Assembly: GCA_032821775.1 (NCBI GenBank)
Contig: JAVLRN010000008.1
Location: forward strand, 1,984,001 to 2,048,000
Reading direction: 5' to 3'
DNA from: Sanguinoderma infundibulare
Taxonomy: Eukaryota; Basidiomycota; Agaricomycetes; Polyporales; Polyporaceae
DNA: 64,000 nucleotides
In this document: piece by piece, positions 36,531 through 48,177 of the stretch
Numbering within the stretch: position 1 is the first letter of the stretch
Layout of the letters: each line of letters begins with the position of its first letter
Program-made: the position numbers and the translations under genes
The notes under the pieces: generated by a model
Seen by the model: only the letters and a program-made list of their open reading frames with translations
Told to the model about the DNA's origin: nothing
Databases searched by the model: none

Positions 36531-37737
36531 TTAGTTCGCGTCCCCAGTTTGGCAGAGGGAAGCGGCGTATTCTCCAAGCTCATCGTAGAAGGAATGGTCA
36601 CCACGGTCGGAGTCGTCAGTGTGAGGACCGCAAGAGGTTGAGACTTCGAAGTATGGCCGAATCCCAGGAACGCTGAGGCTAGAGATCGCGTAGGCGGTGG
36701 GAAGAGAGTCCAGGAGAGCGATGCAGGGATTGCCGTACTTGTCAAGCCGCACAAGCTCGTCCTCGTCGATAGCCACGACGTCCGAAGTAAACGAACGGCC
36801 GAGGATAGCATCGCGGTTGGAGAGGGTGAGAGCCGAGCCGGAGGTCTTCACCGCAGTGCCAAGGACTCCGCTGGCAAGAACGGCGAGGGAGCCAGAGAAC
36901 GACGGGACAGGCCAAGGGACAGTGTCGAGACTAAAGCTGACCGCTTCCTCGGGATCCACAGTCTTCAGCTTTCCGTTGTCCTGGTAGATGGCCGTGGCGT
37001 CGTGATCTCCTCGGATACGATGGAAGAGTGGACCGCTGAGAGAGGATGGCAAGGAGCGCTGTGCGATTGCGGAGGTCCCTCGCATGTAGATCTCGAAAGA
37101 CCAAGACTCGGCAGATAAGGCTGTGGCGAAAGGGGTGCGTACCAAGCAGTCGATGCTGGCAGATGCGACGACCCGGGGAGGGGTCTGTGGCTGCCAGGAT
37201 GACGCAGATCTCGCCGGGCTGGACGGGCCGCTGATGAGGGATGGTGTAGAAGCTGTTGATATGGAGGCGTCCTTGGGAGAAGAGGAGAGTGGATGGCGGT
37301 CGTCGCCGTTTGGACCGTCGAGCTCGACAGTCATGAACGAGCTTGCAGAATCAGAGGATGGACACTCCTCCTTAGCGCGGGAAGCGGCCGTGTTACCGGG
37401 AAAGTGCGCAACGCCCTGGTCGTGACCGCAAATGGAGGAGATTGTGGACGAAGTGGGTGCGGTAGCTGCCCTGGAGGGCACTAGCTTACTGATGACATGC
37501 TCGCACCAAGCACCCAATTTGCGCGAAGTGTTCCGAGTAGCGGCGGCAGCGAGGTGCTCGAGCTGATTACCAGCGGAGGTTGGACAACCTGAAATTTACT
37601 GTCAGCCTCTTTCATGACATTGAGCCTTGAAACTTGGGTAGTAGAGGGAGTAATGGGGAGGGGGAATAATGACAGCCTGAGGCGTGCCTGAGGAGAAACT
37701 TGAGATGTACAGTACCTTGTGCCGTTGCGTGAGCCAT
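36531..37737 (-). CDS. Uncharacterised basidiomycete protein, 352 aa
   Basis: Exon 1 (37716-37737, MAHATAQ plus one base) splices over a 127-bp intron to exon 2 (37588 down to 36531, stop TAA at 36531-36533). The product has a low-complexity Ser/Thr/Pro-rich region (about residues 50-135) and a better structured second half with alternating hydrophobic and polar residues (for example AIAQRSLPSSL and TSDVVAIDEDELVRLDKYGN). No transmembrane helix or signal peptide is evident. I do not recognise the family. Fragments with a similar phrase (SASSFMTVELDG here, TASFVSIELDG near 54580) occur elsewhere in the window, hinting at a local family. Codon use in the frame supports a real gene. Confidence 0.6.
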
Positions 37738-38269
37738 CGTAAAGACAAAGGAGTGGAGGGATGGGTTCTGAGAAGACACCGTATCGGAAGGAATGCAAGA
37801 CATAGAATGATTGAGAAACCCGCCGGATGGACTGACACATAAAATATCGGGTACCTGATGGCTGACTGTTGCCAGCCGCACATCGGCGGCTGGCAGCAGC
37901 ACTCAGAGCCATCCGATCCACCTGTGGGTACCCTAAATCAGCACCGCGTCGACAGAAGTTGGATAGGAGTTAGATACACATGGGACAAGTGGGATGGATT
38001 GAAGCAAACGAGTACGGTTCCTTTTGCGGATGGGTGACCAGGTTAAGACCCCGAATACTCCCACAAACGGTATCTCAAGCGCTCATCGCCACGTCATTCG
38101 GCTCTTGCCCAATTTTCACAGCGGCCATGCCACTGAGGTGATATCCATCAATTATTCGAACAGTTCTCCGCGTCTTGTCATAACACGTAGGAAAAGAGTC
38201 GTGTTTCAAGCTGTACAAGAACACGCATCGCAGCGCTGACATGTTGGTCTCGCGTCATCCCCAAGCTAC

Positions 38270-38411
38270 GAGGTCAACGCACAGCGTCGCCGGCGCCGCC
38301 CATCTCCTATCTGCTACCTCTTCCAGTCTCTCCTCGCTTCAGAACTGTGGCCTGGAACGCATCGCGTTTTTTGGTGGTTTCGAGTATGAGGTCAACGTCC
38401 GAGGTCATCGC
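38270..38411 (+). pseudogene. Open frame interrupted by the hAT-type element, left part
   Basis: If the transposon and one copy of its target duplication are removed, the frame reading IAFFGGFEYEVN on the left continues into RPCTTSLWDRVTLGPTG at 39048 and on to about 39117. The family is not recognised. The insertion appears to have landed in a gene or gene relic. Confidence 0.35.
38404..38411. repeat. Target-site duplication, left copy (8 bp)
   Basis: gtcatcgc at 38404-38411 recurs at 39040-39047, directly outside both element ends. 8-bp duplications are typical of hAT elements. Confidence 0.88.
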
Positions 38412-39039
38412 TAGTGTTGTGCAGGGCCGGGCCGGGCTCAAATGCCCGGGCTTGGGCCCGGCTTCTGGGGGCTCGGGCTCACCAACACCTTGCGCCGGGC
38501 CCTCATGGAGGGCTCGGGCTCGGCTCAGGCCGGGTCGGGCTCAAGCCCGGGCTTTTGGCCGGTAGTAATAGTGAGTCTGAACACTGAACTTTTGGAACCA
38601 ATTGTGGCTTACCAAGGTCCTATAACTCTTTCAGCAGACAAGCAACCCGAATGAAAGTGAAACAAAGTTAAAAAGACCTCACCATGATCGACAACTGTCA
38701 AACGAAGCTGCCCATTTTGGGAACGCTAGCGCCCGTATGGCAGCCACAGACCTGCTCTGACGCGTTGCCGTTTTCTCGCTCAATGCTGCTTATACCCTTC
38801 TACCTTCATCCCGTAATGATATTCGACGAGATCTACTAATTATGCATTTACAACAGGCACAATATACCATGACAGGAGGCTTGCTGGAGGCCCGGGCTTG
38901 AGGGCCGGGCTCGGGCTTTCGCGAAGGTGAGCCGGGCCCTGGAGCCCTCAGCGCCCACCAGCGGGCCCGGCCTGGCTCAGGCTTTGAGGGCCGGGTACCC
39001 GGGGCTTCAGGGCTTGAGGCCCGATCCTGCACAACACTA
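38412..39039. mobile_element. hAT-type miniature inverted-repeat element, 628 bp
   Basis: The ends are a perfect 14-bp inverted repeat (tagtgttgtgcagg / cctgcacaacacta) with a perfect 8-bp target duplication. Both subterminal regions (about 38425-38565 and 38885-39025) are extremely rich in gggcc/gggctcggg words, while the central part is AT-richer. There is no transposase frame, so movement would need an autonomous hAT in trans. The intact ends and duplication suggest a fairly recent insertion. Confidence 0.9.
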
Positions 39040-39531
39040 GTCATCGCCCATGTACAACCTCTCTCTGGGACCGAGTCACCTTGGGTCCCACGGGACTCTC
39101 CGTCTTTAGCCCACGAGCGTAAATGAAGCAGAAGTCTAGCACTCTGTCGCAGCAACCCTAAAGTCGTCCCTCACCGTTGACGGCGCCATGCTCAACTTCA
39201 GGCTCCGCGCCTACCCGTTCCCAAATGGTCGGACCACGATATGCCCAGACTCAAGGACGCGGATGTTGCGTTCATCAGCGGCTCCTACGCATTGTGGAAG
39301 ACTTAGCGAGTTAGGACATCTCGGTTCGTCTGGTCTCTTCTCATGTCGATGTATTCTAGGGGTCTGGCATATTCTGTGTCATTAATCAGCGGGTTTCCAT
39401 CGTAGGAAGCCGATGGCTCGGAGGGCCGGTGAGTGTTAAGTTTGGGTTCTGTCTGTTTATCTTGATTCTCACTAATATCCGCATGTTCTCTTTCAGCAGC
39501 AACTTCTTCATGCGACGAGGAGGTTCACTGA

Positions 39532-39850
39532 GTGTCAAGTGGCGAGATGCTGGGAATGCTTTCGTCTCCATGTGAAGCCAATCACACGGCAAGATACGGC
39601 AAGGAGCACGCGATCCTGCGTCCCGCACATCCTTTACTAACCCGGACCCCTTCGCTGAACACCTCGTTCGTCCGTGATCATCGACGGCGAGATCTTCTTC
39701 CCTGTGACCTTTCTGGTATCTACGCCACGCCTTATCGGACGTTCCGCAGACCCGGGTTTAGGCGTAGTGAGTCTTTAAGACTACGTTTGTACTCGCACAA
39801 AGCTAAACACGATCGTCTTGACAGGCCAGGTCTATGAGAACGATATTGCC
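39532..39850 (+). pseudogene. Unrecognised protein relic
   Basis: A frame containing LNTSFVRDHRRRDLLPCDLS, then GIYATPYRTFRRPGFRR, looks protein-like. An upstream segment near 39500-39570 reads NFFMRRGGSLSVKWRDAGNA in another frame. Together they suggest a decayed multi-exon gene running left to right behind the hAT insertion. The family is unknown to me. Confidence 0.35.
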
Positions 39851-40112
39851 GTGGAACGTCGCCCTTTTTTGTCCATGTGAACCTCTAGGCTGTCTCCTGG
39901 AACACGATACATGGCATTCCTTCTTCAAATGATTGCAGAAGCCACGCCACCATGTGCATTGCCAGTGCGGTACATCCTGGAAGGCCTGTCCATCGAGAGC
40001 ACATGTTGCCTTCACAGTCCACCGGCTGTGAATCACCCCCACGGCTGCCAGGCCATTCGTCAACCACAACCATGGAGGAGCGATCTAGAGCAATGGTGTG
40101 CCTGCTGGGAGG

Positions 40113-40118
40113 TATAAA
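40113..40118 (+). promoter_or_regulatory. TATA box of the G1 peptidase gene
   Basis: tataaa within ggtataaaagg, 84 bp before the start codon at 40202. Confidence 0.75.
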
Positions 40119-40201
40119 AGGGTCGGGTAGCGAACATCAACTCCTCAGCTTGGGACTCTCCCAACTCTCAAACAACTCTCCTCGGCCGCCCGCTCCTCAC
40201 C

Positions 40202-41130
40202 ATGTTTGCTGCCACTCTTCTTTGCCAAGTGCTCCTCGCAACTGCGGCATTCGCCATCCCCACGTCTAAGGAGCGCCTCGCGCATCGCGTTGCCCGTCGT
40301 GCTTCTGGCCTCACTCACTCGAGCAACCCCAACCAGGTGGTCGCACGCCCTGCAACTGAGACGGGGTCAAACTCCACGACCAGTAGCAACTGGTCGGGCG
40401 CTGTGCTAGTTGAAGGATCGGTTCGTAGCTCTTGGGTCAACAATTGTATGCTTGCCGCTGACAATTTCTTCCTCGTCTTTTAGAACACCTTCAGGTCCGT
40501 TACTGGGACTTTCACCATCCCTACCCCCCGGGAGCCTTCAGGTGGCTCTGGCACACACTCTGTTTCCGCGTGGGTCGGTATCGATGGCGACACCTGCCAA
40601 ACCGCGATCCTTCAGACTGGCGTCGACTTCACCGTCTCCGGGTCCCGGACCTCCTTCGACGGTAGGTTTCTTTCCCAGCGTCACCGCACCACACTAGCTA
40701 AACTGCACACACTCTGCGATCCGCAGCCTGGTTCGAGTGGTTCCCTGATTTCGCGCACGACTTCACCGATTTCTCTATGCATGCGGGCGACACTATCACC
40801 GCCGCCGTCGTCGCGACGTCCCTCACGAGTGGCCACGCGAGCCTCACCAACCACAGAACCGGCAAGACGGTTTCGCACTCATTCTCCGGCCAGCCCTCGC
40901 TCTGTCAGGAGAACGCGGAGTGGATCGTTGAGGACTTCTCCTATGGTAGCTCGCTCGTCCCCCTCGCCAACTGGGGCACCGTCACCTTCACGGGCGTGTC
41001 CGCCGGCCTCTCGAACGGCTCGACGAACCCGTCCGGGGCGACCATCATCAACATGGAGCAGAACGGCGCCGTGTTGACCGACGCGTCCGCAAGCTCGTCC
41101 TCCGTGACCGTTAAGTACACAGGCCCTTGA
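40202..41130 (+). CDS. Secreted G1 (eqolisin) glutamic peptidase, 266 aa
   Basis: Exons 40202-40420, 40484-40661 and 40727-41130 fit in phase. The N-terminus is a signal peptide (FAATLLCQVLLATAAFA), then a basic propeptide (HRVARRA). The mature part starts near TSSNWSGAVL, the usual eqolisin opening. Recognisable core motifs are SAWVGIDGDTCQTAILQTGV, WFEWFPDFAHDF and ENAEWIVEDFS, which carry the region of the catalytic Gln/Glu pair. G1 peptidases act at very acidic pH outside the cell and are common in wood and litter fungi. Length fits a preproenzyme. A clear TATA box lies upstream, consistent with a strongly regulated secreted enzyme. Confidence 0.93.
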
Positions 41131-42179
41131 ACGGTTCATTGGGTTAGAATCTGGTCAGGGAACCGTTTTGACAGAGACAGGGCTCACAGTCAGGAACGCG
41201 AATATAGACAGCCGAACGAAGTCCGTGATAAATCTTGTATGAATCGCGTTTTAGTAGAAGAGAATTCGAGGGACAAGTCCTGGAGTGCTACCATTTCAAT
41301 GAAAACTGGTTCTATGACAGGCAGTGTTGCAGCTGAGCGGTTGTATAAATCGAAGGCGCGAGACGTCGGAGGAGGACGTGCAAGACGTCGTCGAGATGAG
41401 GGTCGTTCTGTTTTACGTTCACAGCGACGTTTAGAAGCGCATTCGCGGCCCGCTACAAGAATTCTGGGAGCCATAACATAGCCTCGGATACGTGGATGTA
41501 AATTCACAGGATTGACGTCGAGGGCGCCGCGAACCGCCACTTGTGGCATAGCCAGGTAAGATACACCCAGGACTGTGGAGTAGCTTCGACCTGCACCATC
41601 CAAAAGATGGAGACGAGCACATCTGGTCTACGAGTGTCCATCACAGGCAGATCCTTCCGAACGTAGTCAGACACACGTAGAAAATGGCTCGACGATCGCG
41701 ATAGTAAGGGAAGGCTTACATGGGGCTCGGGGGTCGCGCATCGGACTTCGACAGGACCGTAAGCCGTCGTAGTTCCACAAGCCAGTGAAGCAACAGTTTC
41801 AACGTCAGAGCTTTTCATTTGAGTGTAATGAAGACGAGGGTCAGCGACGGTGGTTTGTACCAAGGATGTTATCCGAGATGGTCGCGGCTTCCCAAGTCCG
41901 GTCCCCTTGTCCACGTGGCAGGGGCGGTGCTCCCATTTTTCCACCGTCAGCTCGAGAGCGACAAGTTGGACGACTGAACTTGAAAGCCGTCTGGTCGTTC
42001 CTTCACCTCCCCCATATCTCATCGCCGAAGTCTATCAGTTGCGGTGGAAGGTGAGCATGATATCAATTCATGGACGCAGACGGGACTTAAAAGTTGGCTC
42101 GTTGACAGACCCGGGCTTTGGCCTATCGATTCCCAACAGCTCACGGCTCGACATGCATAGCGGGCTGGTATTCAGCGAT
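41131..42179. other. Intergenic with F-box relic
   Basis: Contains one recognisable fragment (41504-41645, minus). The rest shows no coding evidence. Confidence 0.5.
41504..41645 (-). pseudogene. F-box N-terminal relic
   Basis: The minus strand reads RRPDVLVSIFWMVQVEATPQ and then SWVYLTWLCHKWR, the F-box pattern (P..LL..IF..... then L..VC..W) shared with the genes at 13360 and 42180. No leucine-rich body follows on the same frame. Confidence 0.6.
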
Positions 42180-43946
42180 ATGGCCGACGAGCAGGCGGTA
42201 AGCGGCTCGTTATTGAAGTCTTTGTTCGTACGCCAGCTGATCGCGCCTGCGATAGGATATCCGTGTCGGAGTGAACAAGCTCCATCCTGAATTGTTGGTG
42301 TACATCTTCCAAGTCTTGCAGTCGCTCCTCGGCTGGCCGTGGGTACAGGACAGTTGTGTAAAGCTCCCATTTCAGGCACGGGTGTCGTGGATCCGGGTTA
42401 CCTGGGTGTGTCGCTATTGGCGCCTCATCGCGCTCGAATCTCCCTCGCTCTGGGCATCCATCGTGCATGAAGGCCTATGGAGTTCAGAAACGCGGACATT
42501 CCTTGCTGCGTTCCTAGAGCGTTCTCGCGAAGTTCCTCTCACCGTTGACATTCGGTGTCCGGAGGAAGAGCCTCCAGCGGCGCTCACACAACTTCTACCT
42601 CATGCACATAACGTTCGACACCTCGAACTATGGATGAAGACTCACCCAGTCCCGGCTTTCATCATCCCATTCATCCGAAACTCTTCCACCTTGCGGCAAC
42701 TTCGGCTGTTTAACATGGGCATGTACATTCCCCTTTCCCCTGATGAACCTGCAGAATCTGCGAACACTCTCGTCCTCCATCTCTCCAATGATCACTTCCC
42801 TTGCTTGCGCTCCTTGGACCTCTATGGCGTTGACGTGGAATGGGACACCTTTTCGTTAAAATCGCTGCACAAACTGAGCCTGGACATCCTCTCCAAAGGT
42901 CCCTCTGCCACGATTCTTCTCCGTATCATGAAAGACTCCCCGGACCTACGCACCCTCAAGCTCGGCTCTGGAAAACTGCTTCCTGGCCCCAGGGATGCCG
43001 GCATAGAAGACGTCATATCCCTTCCGCAACTAGATGAGTTACAGATTTCGGGAAATCATCCGGGCGACGTCACATACATTCTGGATAAGATTACCGTTCC
43101 TTCCGCGTGTTCCATCTGTGCCACCTCCTTCGATGTCCAGGATGCGAGTGACCTCATCTGGGCTATCCTGCCTCGACAACTTGCCTTCCACAATATCCTT
43201 CCTTCCTCAGTTTCCATCGTGCTCCACGTCTCAGAATACAATGCCAGGTTGTTCGTAGCGCATCAAGACGGGCGCCACCACATAGATCTCAGTGCTTTCT
43301 GCGATTCACCTGCTGTACCCAGTACAACACTCACCGAAGACGCCTGGAAATCCATACTGAATACATTCTCCGGCGCTTCGCTCACGCGGTGCTCCATCCA
43401 CTGCCATTCCCACTCGGACATCTCAACACGCATGTGGACGGCGCTTTGTGAGCGGTTCCCGCTCGAAGCCATCGAGATGGGCTTCCGGGGGAACGTAGGC
43501 GAACGTGGTCGGCCGTCGCTCCTGGAGAACATGTTCTTGGCCATGCGCGCCCCGAGCGGTTATCGAGTCCGCACGGCCGAGTTTCGGAGCCTCACGCTGA
43601 ACGAGGAGACGACGGGGGCGATCTTCGATCTGATGGAGCATCGAGCGTCGGTGGATGCGCCGTTTAGGAAGTTGGTGTTCACCGCATGCTACTGCGCGAG
43701 GGCCTTAGACAGGGAGAAATTGAAGACGAGGTTGGAGAGCTACGTGACGCTCGTGATCCAGTGAGTGCTCGATTATCCTCCTATGCCCTGGCCGTTATTA
43801 ATCTCATGCACTCGTGAAAGGTATCGCGCAGGAATGTGCCACGAGGAAACAGATGCGTTCAGGTACGTCGCGCATAATCTATGGTTTTCTTTTACTCACG
43901 CATTCTCTTTGATTCCAGGAAGCATTATGAGGTGATCAACGAGTAG
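42180..43946 (+). CDS. F-box protein with leucine-rich C-terminal region, 530 aa
   Basis: Exons 42180-42197 (MADEQA), 42256-43760, 43821-43862 and 43919-43946 fit in phase, ending YEVINE then TAG. The F-box sits at residues ~10-55: VNKLHPELLVYIFQVLQ, then SWIRVTWVCRYWRLIAL. The body has irregular leucine-rich repeats (HNVRHLELWM, STLRQLRLFNM, PCLRSLDLYGV, PDLRTLKLGSG, PQLDELQISG), as in many expanded Agaricomycete F-box families. Such proteins link substrates to SKP1-CUL1 ubiquitin ligases; the target is unknown. The tiny first exon and the first intron position are shared with the relic at 44607, and the length with the broken gene at 13360. Confidence 0.88.
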
Positions 43947-44606
43947 ATCGAATGCCTATGCTTGACACTGCGCCGGGTCGAACAACGGTGTATAATCTTG
44001 TATCGTTGTTTGTTCCCTACACCAAGCATTATTATATCTGAGGCGCGAGACTACTGAGAACATGGTATTCTCGTGGTCATGCGGCGTCGTCCTTGTTGGT
44101 CTCTCGTGCGGAAGAACGAGATGACCACTTGACGCAAGGCGATGAGATTTTCCTTGAATCAGTTTTGTTCCTGGGACCGAGGTGTAGGAGTACGTTCGTC
44201 GGTTTTCTACTGCCTTGATGGTCCATCCACTTCGACGGCACGTCCTGCGGAACTCAGTCTCTTGGCAGATGGACGCCAGAATTCGACGGCCATTTGTATC
44301 CGCGTGCATGCTTGATGAGTAGAGTTTGCTCTGGGGGGAGGGCGCCATAATCAGGAAAGCGCTTGTTCCACGTGGCAGCCATCAACAACTTCTGGCTTGA
44401 CCTGCACCAACCTTGACCGCAACCATCTGGTCCTTATCCTCTGCTTATCGTTGTAGCCTGACAATCGAGGAGCAAGGTAAGCTCTTAACATCACCGAGAG
44501 TCGTCTACTTTTTCATGTTGCTCAGTCGTCGACTCAGATTATCCGGACTCCGGACCTACCGGTTCCCTGTGTGACCTGCGGGGGGTAGAAACAACGTCTA
44601 AACCAG
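43947..44606. other. Intergenic between F-box gene and relic
   Basis: No coding evidence beyond short frames. Confidence 0.5.
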
Positions 44607-45309
44607 ATGATGCGTCTGCTGAGCGATATGGACAACGCGGAGAAGGTAGACTGCTCATTTTTTTAAAACTTTTCATATCTAGCTCATTGCGCCTCCTTAG
44701 GATACACGCCTCGGCGTAAACAATCTCTCTCCCGAATTGATGGCCGACGTCTTTGAAATCTTGCAGTCGTTGGTAGGCTGGCCGCGGACACAGGACCCTT
44801 CTACAAGACTGTATTCCACCAAAGGATATCATGGATCCGGGTCACCTGGGTGTGTCGCTACTGGCGCCTAGTCGCGTTGCAATATCCTCCCCTCTGGGCG
44901 TCGATCGTGTCCTTCGAGCATTGGCCAACAGAGGACTGGATTGCAACATTCCTGGAGCGTTCTGTTCAAGTCCCCCTCACCATTGAAGTTCGACCTTTAT
45001 CGGAAAAGCTCCAGATCGTACTCGCACACCTCCCGCCTCATGCACCGAAGATCCGTCGACTGGAATTGCGGGTCGAATCCCAACCTCTCTCCATTTTTGT
45101 TGGTACATCCTCCGCTGGCTTTGACTCTATGCCCGGCCCGGAGCGGTCTATGCCTAGGGTACGAGCCGCCGGGTGTGACAACGTTCGTTCAACAGAGACG
45201 ATGGCCCTGGGAGATAAAACTGGTTCTTCCTCGATTCGGCGTGCCTGCGGAGCTCGAGGGTGCGAGCGTCGCGGGGTTCGACGTGGAGCGCGTGACCGTG
45301 ACGGATTGA
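44607..45309 (+). pseudogene. Truncated, frameshifted F-box paralogue
   Basis: Exon 1 (44607-44645, MMRLLSDMDNAEK) and intron 44646-44700 match the architecture of the gene at 42180. Exon 2 starts DTRLGVNNLSPELMADVFEI. Near 44800-44815 the frame shifts, resuming as RISWIRVTWVCRYWRLVAL and running through EDWIATFLERSVQVPLTIEV to about 45095. After that homology ends; about 45100-45309 is a different coding-like piece (WPWEIKLVLPRFGVPAELEG then a stop). The gene therefore has lost its leucine-rich body. Confidence 0.78.
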
Positions 45310-45837
45310 GGTCAGGACTAATCCCTCTGCCCACCACGTCCGTACGCGCGAAGGTGTGTCCTGCAGTACGATATCCCGGTTGAACAACCTTGATCTCGGC
45401 CTTCGCAGATGCAATCTTTTTTGTCATCGCCTTAAGCGTTTCCGCCGATGGAATGGCATGTGTTATTCTTGGGCCGATGACTTGCGAAAGTGTCATCCCT
45501 CTCTGTACACTCATAGAACGAACACATTGTTCATTTCACTTGGTCTGATACACGGGAAGCCATTCAACATGCCCTGGATTGCGCCTTCTCGCTACTCTGT
45601 TAATGAAATCACCAACCCTTAGGCCCCGGAGTCCTGCTGTTCCAATCGGCTGTGGTTAATAGTTCTGTCAAGAATCTAGCTTTATCCATTCGTTTGAATT
45701 CAACGAGGTACAACAGTATCTCCGATGATGCCGATATGGTGCTTATAGGTCTCAAACACAGCCATTGGGGCCCTACGCCAAGATCGTCACTGTGTCCCAG
45801 AGGTCCCCTACCGGAGGGGGGTTCGAGCACGGAATGC
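45310..45837. other. No gene seen
   Basis: 3' flank of the first lectin-like gene. The segment at about 45770-45900 resembles the corresponding flank at 55850-55940. Confidence 0.45.
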
Positions 45838-46411
45838 TCAATATCTTTTGGCATGAATCACGTCAGGGCCCCATCCTTTAGCATCTGTCTCATGAGGAAC
45901 TTGAAGAGGACGTACCGCGTTCGAGATTCCATCCAGAACGCTGAGACACAATCCAGCGTCGTTGGCGATGGTCCCCCGGTCTTCATCGATGTTCCAAAGC
46001 TGCTGGGGGTCGTACTCGTCGCAACGTTCCACGGAGGCGATGGAGCGATTGGTGGGAGGGGTCCCTGACATGCAGAACGGGCCAACTCTTGGCGGATAAC
46101 CGTCCACAATGATCAGGATGCCGCTAAGGACGGGTTGCACGGGGACGAGGAAGGTGGTGAGATTTCCATCGCCCGGCGTCGCCAGACGGAGCCCCTTGGA
46201 ACCACCGGGAGTCGGCGCGATTCCTATAGCGCCGTCTACTGTTATACAGCGAAGGGTTAGTTCTGTGGATTTGCAGAGGGAGCAGTCATCCCGGACACTC
46301 ACGGAGTGCGGAGTCGAAGCGCACATGGCTGACAGGGGCCACGGCCCGGCCAATCGCAAGGGGCACGATGGCGAGTGCGAAGGCGGTGGCGAGGGCGAAG
46401 AACGACTTCAT
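45838..46411 (-). CDS. Secreted beta-trefoil/lectin-like small protein, copy A, 169 aa
   Basis: Exon 1 46303-46411 and exon 2 45838-46238, intron 46239-46302 in phase 1. The signal peptide MKSFFALATAFALAIVP is followed by AIGRAVAPV. The mature part carries GPFCMSGTPP, a central Cys (SVERCDEYDPQQLWNID) with a QxW-type QLW, then TIANDAGLCLSV. This order (C, C, QxW, I-x-N-x2-G-x-C) is that of one ricin-type trefoil repeat, so a carbohydrate-binding role is a guess. The C-terminal end differs from copy A' because the last frame is shifted, giving a longer tail. TATA box 50 bp upstream. Confidence 0.8.
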
Positions 46412-46460
46412 GTTGCTAGGCTTAGAGCTGTGGCTGACGGCTATGCTAGACAGAGACGGC

Positions 46461-46467
46461 TTTTATA
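46461..46467 (-). promoter_or_regulatory. TATA box of copy A
   Basis: tataaaa on the minus strand, 50 bp before the ATG. Comparable boxes precede all five family members at 50-59 bp. Confidence 0.75.
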
Positions 46468-48177
46468 CCCCGCATCGAGCGGCCGGTGGGCGGATAAGGT
46501 GTCTCTCAATGGCGACATGAAAGTTCGTGTGCCAGGTCTCCTGTCACCTGGAGCGCGCGGTGGGTCGAAGTATCAGTCGTCTATGCCCCCGCTTGAGGTT
46601 GCATAACAGTCCAATGTGTACGGTCATTGGAATTTCAAAGACCGGCTCGTCGTACGACTCACGCATGCACTATGTGTCATTCTGTGCCTTTAGGTAGAAG
46701 TAGCAGTAGTCTGCCTTATGTTGGTCTCGCCTTCCCCGTCTCCGCCCTTTAGGCAAGATGACAGTTAAATATATGCTCGCAATTTGAGCTCGGGCCCCCG
46801 GCTCATCCTGTAATTTATACGTGCGCCATGCCACTCTTCGGGCCCAGACAACCACGGGAGTATTTGAGGAATTGGGATCCTTGGAAGCATGGGAGTTATG
46901 ATTGTGAAACGTAAGCCGGAGGACGCGCTCACCATTAGCTCAGCGCGCGGGGGATTCGGTGCTCATTCATTGAGTCATTGACGCACATGTCCCTAGGGTG
47001 TCGACGCTCCATGGCACAACCAGCTGACCTGGAGCGTCGAAGCATCTCCGTCTCCCCATCAGTACCGAGCTCCTTGCAAAGGTAAGAGTTACCAACGTCC
47101 CAGTCCCCTGCGTCTGACCTGGAGCGGTTCGAGACATCGAAGTGCGAGCGAATCGGACCAGGAATGCGGGAGATCACGACAAGAAGGCGGCGGAAAGGAT
47201 TCCGGGAAAGCATCGGAGGTATCGCTGAGCTCTCCAAGCGGTTCAGGCTTGCTCTCATCGCCAACCATGACGTGAGAGGCAGACGAGCTAGGATAGCATT
47301 GGAGTAGGAAAGTTGTGTAGACTGAGGAAGAACAACAACTCGACGTCGCAACCTGCGCCCCAATGCTGCCATCTTGGACATCAGTCAGCAATGATAGTTA
47401 TTTAATTGGACACTCGCGTTGACAGTCGAAACCCACCCTTCCTTGCTTGCTTCCAGCATGCAACGAACCAGCGCAATCTAGCGTTCCATTGACATGTCAT
47501 CTTACGCACGAGGTTCGGCTGGGTTACCCCAGACTTGAACTTGAAGCATCTTCGAGAGCGGTCGCTGTTCGATCACTGTTCATGTCAGTGAGTCCTCGGA
47601 GGCCCAGATACCACTATTGGATTCACTGTCCTCCGTTGGAAAGGATTGCGCCTTCTGTCCTTGCGCCGCCAGATAGCTTTCCCCCCGGTGATGCGGTGGC
47701 ATGGAAGCCTCAAGCAGGTTCTGCGGCATTCATCTCCTCTTCGCATATCGATCCGCACTCTGAAAACAGCGACGACCATTGCCATCTTTCGCTTTGCTCT
47801 AGCCATCAGCCGGTGACTCTATCTGTAATCAACCCTGTTCGTCTGCAGGCAGATTACCAGCCGGAACAGACGAACGTTGCACACCCCTGCATCTAAGTCC
47901 AGTCTTGTGTCCGGACGAAGGGCCGCTGCTCCAATTCCTATGTGACCAAATGCTAGCTTCTTGAATCTTCATGCGTGTGATCTACTTAGAGCATGACACG
48001 AAAAAACAGAATCACATCCCTTTGGACCTTAGTACAGACATCGTGTTCTTATCATAACGCAAACCGTAATGACCATTGGGGGCTCTACTCGATCAAGTTC
48101 CAGAGTTGCTTCGCCGGAACTGGGTTCTGGCACGGCACCACTTGTAGCTGTCGAATGATACGCATCAGCGGTCTTTT
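46468..48177. other. Spacer with a possible gene relic
   Basis: About 46935-47390 on the minus strand has an exon-like stretch (SSSASHVMVGDESKPEPLGE) of unknown family. A plus-strand frame at 47447-47896 shows no motif. Confidence 0.4.

Noticed and set aside
38434..38570. CRISPR-like or satellite array of gggcc words
   Set aside because: The repeats are irregular, have no spacers, and form the subterminal part of a hAT-type element.
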